A stretch of DNA of 33,748 nt from a virus: positions 1 to 33,748 of IMG/VR virus record IMGVR_UViG_3300017732_000028. One strand, given 5' to 3'. A program made the translations under genes and the position numbers. The first letter of the stretch is position 1. Every line of letters begins with the position of its first letter. Of this stretch, positions 16,657-23,579 are shown piece after piece. Under the pieces are notes generated by a model. That model worked only from the letters and a program-made list of their open reading frames with translations. It made no database searches and was not told the DNA's origin.

Positions 16657-17629
16657 TCATATCCTTTATGGTAAACCTTCTAGTTATTGTAGGAGCTGCA
16701 CCTTCAACTTTAATTGTTTTAGTTTTAGCTCTTTCATAAGTAGAATGATTAATCATATATCCTTGGCATTCAGCTTTCTCATGCTCACCCAGGATCTCTT
16801 TCATTCTTATTGATACTGTGTCCTGGATTTTTTTAGATGCTTTGATTGCTTTATCAGCAGATAGATAATCATCTATTAATTGTGGTAGTTCATTATTTTT
16901 ATTAAAGTTAATTACATCTTTAGATCCATTACCTTTGAAGATCCTTGATGCCTCTTTTGTATTAGCAGCTGCGTAGTGTAGCTTATCACCTTGCATGATA
17001 CCATCAACTCTATGCCAAAATTCTACAGCAGCATTAATTAACTTATCTTGTATTTCTTTATTTGGTTTATAAACAAACCATTGTAACTCCCATCCCTTAA
17101 CTAACCTAACCAAGATGGCATAGTTATAACCGGTAGTTAAGAGTTGGGCCTGTACCTGGAGTTTATAAATTTCAGATACATCATCAGAGGCAGCCCCAGA
17201 ATAATTTTTAATCTCAATCACACCCTTACCATTCAAGCTGTGGGAGCTTTTAAAATGGTCAATCAAGTTTAAAGTTTTATCAAGATGCATTTCTGCATCC
17301 AGGGAGCTGCCTATTTTTCCACCATCAACTTCATAGAAGTATGCTTTATCCGGAACACTTATATTTAGAGGGAGCTTTCCTTGTTCAGCACAAATCAATT
17401 TCAGTTCATTGTGAAACATTTGTATTATTGCCGGTTCTAAAATAGTACCAGCTTTAACTTTAGGTAAGTTAGCTATGTCATTTGTAGCCTCCTGTCCTTG
17501 TAAGGCATTGATTGCCTTTTCCAACTCATCATTCGGTGAGCTGAAACCTATATAACCTTGATCGGTTAAAACTAAATTAGGGATAGAGCTAGATCCTATC
17601 TCTCTTCTGGCATACGAAGTTAATTTCAT
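16649..17629 (-). CDS. YqaJ / lambda-exonuclease-like PD-(D/E)XK nuclease
   Basis: The frame is open to 17665, but GGGAGG lies 6 bases before the ATG at 17629, which I take as the start (326 residues). Nuclease-fold residues appear in order: Glu65 (GTILEP), Asp111 (GSSLDAE), Glu139-Ile-Lys141 (VIEIKNY) and a Gln-rich helix KLQVQAQL (157-164). That is the YqaJ-type arrangement. The family resects double-stranded DNA ends 5' to 3', giving 3' tails for an annealing protein; the ERF protein follows in the same operon. The last 80 residues are basic and may bind DNA. Confidence 0.8.
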   Translation of the reverse strand: MKLTSYARREIGSSSIPNLVLTDQGYIGFSSPNDELEKAINALQGQEATNDIANLPKVKAGTILEPAIIQMFHNELKLICAEQGKLPLNISVPDKAYFYEVDGGKIGSSLDAEMHLDKTLNLIDHFKSSHSLNGKGVIEIKNYSGAASDDVSEIYKLQVQAQLLTTGYNYAILVRLVKGWELQWFVYKPNKEIQDKLINAAVEFWHRVDGIMQGDKLHYAAANTKEASRIFKGNGSKDVINFNKNNELPQLIDDYLSADKAIKASKKIQDTVSIRMKEILGEHEKAECQGYMINHSTYERAKTKTIKVEGAAPTITRRFTIKDMNG

Positions 17630-17787
17630 TATATGCCTCCCATCATTCCATAGTATGCAGCACACTTATCTGACAACGCACACATAACTATAGTAAATAA
17701 ATAAATTGCAACTAACATTAAAAGAAATGTTATGCACTCGGCAGCAAACTTGATTTGCTCTTTATACTTTTTAATCAACTGTATCAT
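17629..17787 (-). CDS. Small membrane protein, 52 aa
   Basis: A strong ribosome site (AAGGAG, 5 bases before the ATG at 17787) opens a frame that ends in a one-base TAATG overlap with the exonuclease start. The product has a basic N-terminus (MIQLIKKYKEQIKF), one transmembrane segment (about 15-38) and a short Cys-containing tail. Function is unknown. The ribosome site and the overlap make it convincing despite the length. It lies between the recombinase and the exonuclease. Confidence 0.65.
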   Translation of the reverse strand: MIQLIKKYKEQIKFAAECITFLLMLVAIYLFTIVMCALSDKCAAYYGMMGGI

Positions 17788-17806
17788 CCTTACTCCTTTT
17801 TAATTG

Positions 17807-17844
17807 GTGTCTAAATGACCTGGTATAGTTTATCTTTTAGACAC
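17807..17844. repeat. Perfect 9-bp inverted repeat next to the serine recombinase
   Basis: GTGTCTAAA (17807-17815) and TTTAGACAC (17836-17844) are perfect reverse complements separated by 20 bases. They lie in the only real gap of the leftward operon, just downstream of the recombinase stop and upstream of the small membrane gene. The repeat could be an RNA hairpin, an operator or a recombinase binding site. There is no T-run, which argues against a simple terminator. Confidence 0.7.
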
Positions 17845-17856
17845 ATATTGTTTCTA

Positions 17857-18522
17857 TTATAGATGAACATTAACAGAACATCTATTTACATAATTTCTTA
17901 CAGTAGAAGGATACCATTCACCATTTCTAACTGTAGGAATTCCTCTTGCATTTAGAGCTTTTGCAATTTCAGATAATGTAGTTACACCATACTTTTTAAG
18001 ATCTACTATAAGGTTATTAACAGATCTAGCTTTCTCATCTGCTAACAATTTCTTTTTAGCATTACCTTTTATTGCAGCTTGTTTTAAGTTTTTAGTATTA
18101 CCTAAAACAACTCCTCTTTTTTTTGCCTGGGCCAAAGCAGATTTAGTATTCTTTCTTAAAGTATCTAAATACTGTTCAGCTACAGCAGCCAAAACTTGTA
18201 TCGTAAATTTATTTACTGATGGCATATCACAACAAACAAACTCAATCTTACTTTCCATAAGTGATGCTGTGAATGCCAGGTTACGAGATAGTCTATCAAG
18301 TCTAGCAATAACTAAAGTTGCTTTTTCTTTTTTACATAACTCCAGGGCCTGTGTTAATTGTGGTCTATCATTTTTAGATCCACTTTCTTCTTCCTGGAAT
18401 ACTTGCAGCAGCTCATCATTCTTAACAAACTCATTAATAGTTTGTAATTGATCAGCAGATCCATAACCTTCCTTACCTTGCTTATCTGTACTAACTCTAG
18501 TGTAACCTACATATTTTTTCAT
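17857..18522 (-). CDS. Small serine recombinase (resolvase/invertase family)
   Basis: The protein has 221 residues. The N-terminal catalytic domain has YTRVST with nucleophile Ser11 and Arg9, RLDRLSR (74-80), a long helix around ILDKE-type positions (FTIQVLAAVAEQYLDTL, 106-122) and GVVLGN (137-142). The C-terminus (ARGIPTVRNGEWYPSTVRNY) resembles the start of the recombinase domain of larger serine recombinases but is short. The family cuts and rejoins DNA at paired sites through a serine-DNA link. Possible roles are resolving genome multimers, inversion or integration. No invertible gene segment is evident. A perfect inverted repeat lies just downstream. Confidence 0.85.
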   Translation of the reverse strand: MKKYVGYTRVSTDKQGKEGYGSADQLQTINEFVKNDELLQVFQEEESGSKNDRPQLTQALELCKKEKATLVIARLDRLSRNLAFTASLMESKIEFVCCDMPSVNKFTIQVLAAVAEQYLDTLRKNTKSALAQAKKRGVVLGNTKNLKQAAIKGNAKKKLLADEKARSVNNLIVDLKKYGVTTLSEIAKALNARGIPTVRNGEWYPSTVRNYVNRCSVNVHL

Positions 18523-18734
18523 TACGCAGCCCCCTTATCCATATAGTATCCTTCGGATCCTAATTTTAATTCAGCAAATAAAAATGTTTTAGTATAGCCA
18601 AACTTTTTTACAACTTGTTTTCTGTTTGCAATTCTAAAAACTTTTTCCCATGCCATAATTACAGCTTGTGCTTTATGTGGAGCTTTAACTTTGCAAATAA
18701 CTTTTTCTGCTTTTTTTATTAACCATGTTTTCAT
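18522..18734 (-). CDS. Small hypothetical basic protein, first leftward gene
   Basis: The ATG at 18734 has GGGAGG 8 bases upstream, better than the open frame's earlier ATG at 18776. It encodes 70 residues: basic, with MKTWLIKKAEKVICKVKAPH then MAWEKVFRIANRKQVVKKFG, and no transmembrane segment or known domain. It is the promoter-proximal gene of the leftward block and overlaps the recombinase start by one base. A regulatory or DNA-binding role is possible from position only. Confidence 0.5.
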   Translation of the reverse strand: MKTWLIKKAEKVICKVKAPHKAQAVIMAWEKVFRIANRKQVVKKFGYTKTFLFAELKLGSEGYYMDKGAA

Positions 18735-18782
18735 TTGTGTAGCCTCCCTAGCTTTTGTTGTTCTTATATTGTTCATATACTA

Positions 18783-18812
18783 AATATATATTTACGATAT
18801 ATAAATAGTCAA
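18783..18812 (-). promoter_or_regulatory. Candidate leftward promoter (sigma70-like)
   Basis: Read on the minus strand, TTGACT (18812-18807) and TATATT (18788-18783) are separated by 18 bases, each one mismatch from consensus. Transcription would start near 18776 and read into the gene starting at 18734. This is the best promoter pair I found in the window. Confidence 0.6.
18789..18807. promoter_or_regulatory. Candidate operator in the divergent control region
   Basis: TATTTA (18789-18794) and TAAATA (18802-18807) form a perfect inverted repeat with a 7-base spacer. It falls between the -35 and -10 of the leftward promoter, where a bound protein would block it. The divergent gene at 18842 encodes a ribbon-helix-helix protein, the obvious candidate. 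AT-rich DNA makes such repeats less rare, so this is tentative. Confidence 0.45.
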
Positions 18813-18841
18813 GAGTTAAATTAATAAAAAGGAAAAAAAAT

Positions 18842-19027
18842 ATGCAACCTAAATTAACCCCACTTTTCCTTAATATTTCAGCAGATTTGAAGAGTAAGCT
18901 AAAGATCCAGGCTAAAAAAGAGAGGATCCCTATGGTTACTTTGATCAGCGAGGTATTGGAATTTGGACTACCGAAGAGAAAACAAATCAAAAAACAAATC
19001 ATGGGAGGTATAAGTAATGGCCGATAA
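18842..19027 (+). CDS. Ribbon-helix-helix (Arc/CopG-like) regulator
   Basis: The protein has 61 residues, with AAGGA upstream. The pattern TPLFLNISADLKSKLKIQAK followed by ERIPMVTLISEVLEFGL fits a ribbon-helix-helix fold: a short beta strand, helix 1, a turn, and helix 2 with hydrophobic spacing. Such dimers bind operators through the beta ribbon. It is the first gene of the rightward block and faces the leftward operon across a control region with an inverted repeat, so it is probably the early switch protein. It overlaps the next gene by 11 bases. Confidence 0.65.
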   Translation: MQPKLTPLFLNISADLKSKLKIQAKKERIPMVTLISEVLEFGLPKRKQIKKQIMGGISNGR

Positions 19028-19397
19028 AATAAATCCGGATCACTACAAAGATAACAAAATAGAAACTTGCGATGCTACATTCTCACAATTATCAGAGGCA
19101 GAGATACTTGGGGCCTGTAAGTTTAATATAGCTAAATACACATTCAGAGCTGGTAAGAAAGTACAAACTCTTGAAGGTACTAGGGATGACATTGGTAAGG
19201 CCCATTGGTACTGCGAGAGATTACTCAAAGAGCTTACTGACATGATTAATAAAAGAAAAAAAGCAAAACGAAAAGATCCAACAGATATTGATCTTGAAGA
19301 TCTAACAGAAGAAGATCTACAGGAGCTGCTAAACCCTGGAGCTAAAGTTGTTCCAATAAAAAAGAAAGAGGATAAGAATGACAAAAATTCCAAATAA
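19017..19397 (+). CDS. DUF3310 protein, T7 gp1.7 nucleotide-kinase-like
   Basis: The protein has 126 residues. DUF3310 features are the start INPDHYKDNKIETCDA, then CKFNIAKYTFRAGKK, and GKAHWYCERLLKEL. T7 gp1.7, which carries this domain, is a nucleoside monophosphate kinase acting on dGMP and dTMP, so a role in supplying DNA precursors is likely. The last 45 residues are charged, acidic then basic. It lies in the early rightward operon immediately before replication genes. Confidence 0.75.
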   Translation: MADKINPDHYKDNKIETCDATFSQLSEAEILGACKFNIAKYTFRAGKKVQTLEGTRDDIGKAHWYCERLLKELTDMINKRKKAKRKDPTDIDLEDLTEEDLQELLNPGAKVVPIKKKEDKNDKNSK

Positions 19398-19920
19398 TGT
19401 AATGCGACCACCGAAAGGTTTTGAGTATGTACAACAAGGATCTGTACCTAATGTTCAAGCTAAACCCATTCAAGATGATACGAAGATAAGGATCAACTAT
19501 CTTGAAAGTAAATTAGATAAGATCATGGATGAGCTGCGAGTATTGAAGAGAAGAGATAAGTATAAACCTCAACCAAACGAGAGAGCTAAACGAGTATGGA
19601 TTTCAGATATACTTGAGGCTGTTTGTGATTACTATGAAATGACACCAGCTGACATACAATCTGCAAGTAGGCTTTCAGAGATTGTAAGAGTTAGATCTGT
19701 ATTTATAAACTTATGCAATTCACTTACTCATGGATCTTATTCTGCAATAGGTAGAATGTGTGGTAACAGAGATCATACAACAATCATTCATCATGTAAGA
19801 TTAAAAAGAGATAAGACTAATTGCTGGAATATTAAGAAGGAATTAGGATTAGAGCTGTGGTCAGATTTTGGCAAACTTGAGGCCGAATTAAAGTCTAAAG
19901 CAGAACCAGATAATGAATGA
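19378..19920 (+). CDS. DnaA domain IV-like origin-binding protein
   Basis: The protein has 180 residues and overlaps DUF3310 by 20 bases. Residues about 76-145 match the DnaA C-terminal DNA-binding domain: ILEAVCDYYEMTPADIQSAS, a basic VRVRSVFINL helix, SYSAIGRMCG and the signature GNRDHTTIIHHV (129-140) that contacts DnaA boxes. The AAA+ ATPase part of DnaA is absent; the N-terminal 75 residues hold only a short coiled coil. It probably binds a phage or host origin and recruits or diverts host replication proteins. It overlaps the next gene at ATGA. Confidence 0.8.
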   Translation: MTKIPNNVMRPPKGFEYVQQGSVPNVQAKPIQDDTKIRINYLESKLDKIMDELRVLKRRDKYKPQPNERAKRVWISDILEAVCDYYEMTPADIQSASRLSEIVRVRSVFINLCNSLTHGSYSAIGRMCGNRDHTTIIHHVRLKRDKTNCWNIKKELGLELWSDFGKLEAELKSKAEPDNE

Positions 19921-20771
19921 CAAAAAAGAAAGCAGATTATGGTAAGGGCAAAACACCTGGAGCATTCTGTGTGCTGCCCCAAAGAGCTGTCATAGATCCT
20001 AGGTTCAAGACTTATCCTAGAACATTTATGATCCTGGCTTGTCTAGGTAACTACACATCAAGAACCGGTGTGTGTTGGCCTAATCAGATTACTATTGCCA
20101 GAAACTTACACATCACCCAATCAACTGTATCCAAGCACATACAGAAACTAATTGAATGGGGTTACATAAGATATGCAAAGAAACATCCTGGATTAAAAGG
20201 TAACAAATACTTTATGGTGTTTGATCCTAAAGTTAAGGAAGAGGATGCGAAGGCTATTGCTACAGTAAATGATAGATCCTTTGAAGAGAAGATAACTATT
20301 CCGAAAGGCCCCCTTATGAATAAAAACAGTAATAGTAAATATTCCCCTAGAGTGAATAATAAGAAAGATACTAACAAGGTAGATATTCCCTCTACTGAAT
20401 ATGTAGATATTCCTTCAGACCGACTACATAACACTCCATCTAACAATATATCTATTCTTAATAGCAGTAGAGTAATTATGAATAGTTATGTTAAATTCTG
20501 TAGAGAAATATTCGGACAACATAAAGTTTACGATTTTAAGCAAGAAGAATTAGTGAAGAGCTGGTTAAATCAAGGATTGCATCCGGATACAGCCATTGCC
20601 AAGATCAGAACCACAATACAATGGAGGAAGGATAATAGGTATGATTGTCCTGGTACTATCTATTTCTTTAAGCCTATATTCTTTAAGGAAGATAAGGGTA
20701 ATGATACCAGGCTAGATATACAGAAGATGATTAAGAAACTAGCCAATAAAAAAAGGATGCCATGGAAATAG
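19917..20771 (+). CDS. Helix-turn-helix replication initiation-type protein
   Basis: The protein has 284 residues. Residues about 10-100 fit the winged-helix domain of replication initiators: FCVLPQRAVIDPRF, MILACLGNYTSRTGVCWPNQ, then ARNLHITQSTVSKHIQKLIE. The middle is Ser/Asn-rich and low complexity. The C-terminal part (about 180-284) has a helical region with WLNQGLHPDTAIAKIRTTIQ resembling DnaD-like helicase-loader tails. It follows the DnaA-like gene and precedes the repeat-rich gap, so the two probably initiate replication together. Origin binding versus helicase loading cannot be separated from sequence. Confidence 0.65.
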   Translation: MTKKKADYGKGKTPGAFCVLPQRAVIDPRFKTYPRTFMILACLGNYTSRTGVCWPNQITIARNLHITQSTVSKHIQKLIEWGYIRYAKKHPGLKGNKYFMVFDPKVKEEDAKAIATVNDRSFEEKITIPKGPLMNKNSNSKYSPRVNNKKDTNKVDIPSTEYVDIPSDRLHNTPSNNISILNSSRVIMNSYVKFCREIFGQHKVYDFKQEELVKSWLNQGLHPDTAIAKIRTTIQWRKDNRYDCPGTIYFFKPIFFKEDKGNDTRLDIQKMIKKLANKKRMPWK

Positions 20772-20964
20772 AATTATTTACAAAGCCTAAAGGTTCGTAT
20801 ATGATTTGTACTGTAAGAAGATTGTAAATATACAGGGCAGAAACCTGGGCCTTTTTCTTTTAGAAAAAGTGTACCCCCTTCTCCCCCAGGGTGCGTATAT
20901 CTATAGGGGTATATCTCACAATTTTTTTACAAATAAAACATGAAACAAACAAGTGAGGAAATAT
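20772..20964. other. Repeat- and hairpin-rich intergenic region (origin/terminator candidate)
   Basis: This is the longest gap between annotated genes. It contains a short CAGG/CCTG stem (20833-20847) followed by a T-rich run, a perfect 7-bp hairpin CTTTTTC/GAAAAAG (20851-20869), an outer CCTGGG/CCCAGG pair (20844-20849, 20885-20890), a C-rich tract, and two direct copies of GTATATCT (20895-20902, 20909-20916). It follows the replication genes. A terminator plus promoter, or a replication origin, are both reasonable. Confidence 0.5.
20833..20869 (+). terminator. Terminator-like hairpins after the replication genes
   Basis: A short GC stem (CAGG, 7-base loop, CCTG) is followed by GGCC and a TTTTTCTTTT run, itself the left arm of a perfect CTTTTTC/GAAAAAG hairpin. 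Position after 20771 suits termination or attenuation of the early transcript before the packaging and virion genes. The first stem is only 4 bp, so confidence is modest. Confidence 0.4.
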
Positions 20965-21270
20965 ATGACGAAACCAATATCCAGCAACAGAGGATTTAAG
21001 TTTTTTAAAGCTGCATCTATTCCAGAAGGAACAGAAGTAATTATAGAAACTTGGCCTGGTGCTGATTACAATAAAGACACAGGAAAGTATGTTCCGGTTC
21101 CAGGTAGATTAGATACAAAGATCTATAGGAAAGATGAAACCAAAGAATATAAAAAAGGTGAACCTATTTTATTCTTTAACACATTTGAGAATAAAGATGA
21201 GGAACCCCCTGTCAATCTAGCAGCTGAACAAGCTGATAAGGAAGAAATGGATGACGCAATCCCCTACTAA
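20965..21270 (+). CDS. Hypothetical protein upstream of terminase, 101 aa
   Basis: I choose ATG 20965 because GAGG lies 6 bases upstream; a GTG at 20953 would add four residues. A positively charged N-terminus (MTKPISSNRGFKFFKAASIP) is followed by a beta-rich middle (EVIIETWPGADYN, KYVPVPGRLDTKIYRK) and an acidic tail ending DDAIPY. The acidic tail recalls single-stranded DNA-binding proteins, but no OB-fold signature is certain. It overlaps the small terminase by 20 bases. Confidence 0.5.
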   Translation: MTKPISSNRGFKFFKAASIPEGTEVIIETWPGADYNKDTGKYVPVPGRLDTKIYRKDETKEYKKGEPILFFNTFENKDEEPPVNLAAEQADKEEMDDAIPY

Positions 21271-21754
21271 AAAGAGGATTATAAAACCCCCTCTGGATCG
21301 TTTCGGTGGTGTCCGAGTGGTTCAGAGGAGGATTAGAAAATCCGAAGTCATTGAGCATAACAAAGATAATGTTGCTCAAGAATTGATTGATATAGCTACT
21401 GCGAATATTGATGAGATAATGGATTGGGATGATGAAGGTAATGTTACTATTAGAGATCCTAAAAATATTTCAAAGTCAGCAATCAAAGCTATAAAAAAAA
21501 TTAAAGTAACACCGACAAAGATGGGGCCACAGTTAGAAGTAGAGCTGCATGATAAAGTTGGAGTGTTAAGAGTATTAGCTAAAGCATCTGGATTATTAGA
21601 ACCAGAGCAAGATGTAGATAGACCGAGTGTTGTGCAAATAAATATGAGTGGGCCGGAAGAACCTAAAATAGTGGAGGCAGAGAATGTTGAGGTTAATGAA
21701 CCACAAGGAAGTGGAACAGATCCAAGTAGCGATGCTCAAGAACAAGTTGAGTGA
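21251..21754 (+). CDS. Terminase small subunit
   Basis: The protein has 167 residues and lies just upstream of the large terminase. The N-terminus is basic; the core (about 43-115) is helical and ends ELHDKVGVLRVLAKASGLLE, the closing motif seen in Terminase_2-type small subunits. The C-terminal 50 residues are acidic and disordered. Small terminases recognise the packaging site and load DNA onto the large subunit. The call rests on position, size and the conserved helix. Confidence 0.7.
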   Translation: MTQSPTKKRIIKPPLDRFGGVRVVQRRIRKSEVIEHNKDNVAQELIDIATANIDEIMDWDDEGNVTIRDPKNISKSAIKAIKKIKVTPTKMGPQLEVELHDKVGVLRVLAKASGLLEPEQDVDRPSVVQINMSGPEEPKIVEAENVEVNEPQGSGTDPSSDAQEQVE

Positions 21755-21875
21755 TCGTGAGTGTGCAAAAAAGTGTGGCAAGAATATAAAAGATTATAGA
21801 GATATAGTCTTTAAAAGAAAAAAAGAAGATGACAGCAGAATTAAATCAATAGTAAAGGCAATCACAAATGAGTAA
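21732..21875 (+). CDS. Small basic protein between terminase genes, 47 aa
   Basis: The ATG at 21732 lies inside the small terminase end and the stop overlaps the large terminase start; an earlier in-frame ATG at 21684 would increase the overlap. The product (MLKNKLSDRECAKKCGKNIK then DYRDIVFKRKKEDD) is basic with two cysteines and a possible helix-turn-helix. It fills the gap between two essential genes with overlaps on both sides, which supports coding. Function unknown. Confidence 0.5.
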   Translation: MLKNKLSDRECAKKCGKNIKDYRDIVFKRKKEDDSRIKSIVKAITNE

Positions 21876-23388
21876 TGCAATAGCAAATCTAAATCTAGAC
21901 TTTAGTACATCCCCTACTGTTTGGAAATTTTTAAATGATAAAAGTTTTGTAAGAGGATTAATGGGGCCGGTGGGATCTGGCAAGTCTTATGCTTGTGCAG
22001 CAGAGATTATGATCAGAGCTGTTAATCAAGTACAAAGTCCTCGTGATGGGATCAAGTATTCTAGGTTTGTTGTAGTTCGTAATTCTTATCCGGAGTTGAG
22101 GACAACTACTATTAAAACATGGCAAGAGTTATTTCCAGAGAACATTTGGGGTGCATTTAGATGGTCACCTCCATTAACACATCATATAAAATTACCAGCT
22201 AGAGATAATGCTCCAGGTATAGATTGTGAAGTTATCTTCCTGGCCCTTGATCAACCTAAAGATGTTAGAAAGTTATTATCAATGGAATTGACAGGAGCAT
22301 GGGTAAACGAGGCTAGAGAGCTGCCTAAAGCTGTTATAGATGGATTAACACACAGAGTTGGAAGGTATCCTACATTATCAGATGGTGGAGCAAAACCATG
22401 GCGAGGAATTATTATGGATACAAACCCAATGGATGATGATCATTGGTGGTATAATTTAGCAGAGAAAGAAAAGATGAAAGGTAAATATGCCTGGAAGTTT
22501 TATAAGCAGCCAGGAGCTGTTGAAGAGGCTACAGAAAATGAGTTACCAGAAAATCCAGAGGCTAATGGTTTTGTTTATGCAGCAAACAAATGGTGGGGAA
22601 CAAATCCTACTACAGAAAATAGAAAAAATTTAACAGCTGGTTATTACGAACAAACATTACTTGGTAAGAATGCTGATTGGATTAGATGCTATGCCCAGGG
22701 TAGATATACTTATGTTCAAGAAGGTAAGCCTGTCATGGGTGAGTATGATGATACTTTAATGACAGAAGAATATTTAGAACCAGATATTCAATATCCTATC
22801 CAGGTAGGTGTTGACTTTGGTTTAACTCCAGCTGCTATCTTTGGTCAGAAATTACCTAATGGACAATGGCGAATATTTCATGAGCTTGTAACATTTGATA
22901 TGGGCCTGGAAAGATTTGGTTATATGTTAAAAGGTGAATTAGAAACAAGATTTCCAAAGTATGATGTATTAGTTTGGGGTGATCCAGCTGGTATGAAAAG
23001 GGATGAGATCTTTGAAGTTACTGCATTTGATCATTTAAGAACCATTGGATTAGTTGCTAGACCAACTGCTACAAATGATTTTAGAGTTCGTAGAGAGGCT
23101 GGTGCAGCTCCAATGAATAGGTTAATCCAAGGTAAGCCTGGATTGTTAGTTGATAAAAGATGTAAGCGATTACGAAAAGCATTGAATGGTGGTTATCATT
23201 TTAAACGAGTTCAAATATCTGGTGGTGAAAGATACAAAGATCAACCTAATAAGAATGAACATTCGCATGTCGGTGATGCTTTTATGTATTTACTATTAGG
23301 TGGTGGTGAACATAAACGATTAACAAGAGGTGGTAATAAAAACTTTTCAGCATCAGTAGCTAGTGCAGATTTTGATATATTTGCATGA
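21868..23388 (+). CDS. Terminase large subunit (ATPase and nuclease)
   Basis: The protein has 506 residues. The ATPase has Walker A GPVGSGKS (33-40) and a Walker B-like strand ending with an acidic residue in GAWVNEARE (143-151), then IIMDTNP (181-187). The nuclease domain has VGVDFG (Asp316), VWGDPAG (Asp372) and HVGDAF (Asp470), the expected RNase H-like metal triad. It powers DNA translocation into the prohead and cuts the concatemer. It follows the small subunit as in most tailed phages. The length is normal and no motif is missing. Confidence 0.95.
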   Translation: MSNAIANLNLDFSTSPTVWKFLNDKSFVRGLMGPVGSGKSYACAAEIMIRAVNQVQSPRDGIKYSRFVVVRNSYPELRTTTIKTWQELFPENIWGAFRWSPPLTHHIKLPARDNAPGIDCEVIFLALDQPKDVRKLLSMELTGAWVNEARELPKAVIDGLTHRVGRYPTLSDGGAKPWRGIIMDTNPMDDDHWWYNLAEKEKMKGKYAWKFYKQPGAVEEATENELPENPEANGFVYAANKWWGTNPTTENRKNLTAGYYEQTLLGKNADWIRCYAQGRYTYVQEGKPVMGEYDDTLMTEEYLEPDIQYPIQVGVDFGLTPAAIFGQKLPNGQWRIFHELVTFDMGLERFGYMLKGELETRFPKYDVLVWGDPAGMKRDEIFEVTAFDHLRTIGLVARPTATNDFRVRREAGAAPMNRLIQGKPGLLVDKRCKRLRKALNGGYHFKRVQISGGERYKDQPNKNEHSHVGDAFMYLLLGGGEHKRLTRGGNKNFSASVASADFDIFA

Positions 23389-23579
23389 TCAAAAAATATT
23401 TAATTAAGGTTTGGCAGATCGGTGAAATGAGTTTGCTAGAAGAAAAAATTATAGAAGTAGAAGATGATAAATGGAAAGGCATTGTATTACATCAACCAGG
23501 AACCAGAGCAACAGCAGAAGAAATAAATGAACCTACAGAAACTAGAACAGATATTCAAGATCCAGGAAACAAAGATTAG
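23385..23579 (+). CDS. Hypothetical protein after large terminase, 64 aa
   Basis: ATGA overlap with the terminase stop. It begins MIKKYLIKVWQIGEMSLLEE, followed by an acidic, probably unstructured C-terminus (ATAEEINEPTETRTDIQDPG). No domain is recognised. It overlaps the next frame by about 50 bases if that gene starts at 23527. The coupling supports coding; the function is unknown. Confidence 0.4.
   Translation: MIKKYLIKVWQIGEMSLLEEKIIEVEDDKWKGIVLHQPGTRATAEEINEPTETRTDIQDPGNKD

Noticed and set aside
20762-20827. 21-codon frame overlapping the end of the helix-turn-helix gene
   Set aside because: A fair ribosome site exists, but length and composition give no independent support.
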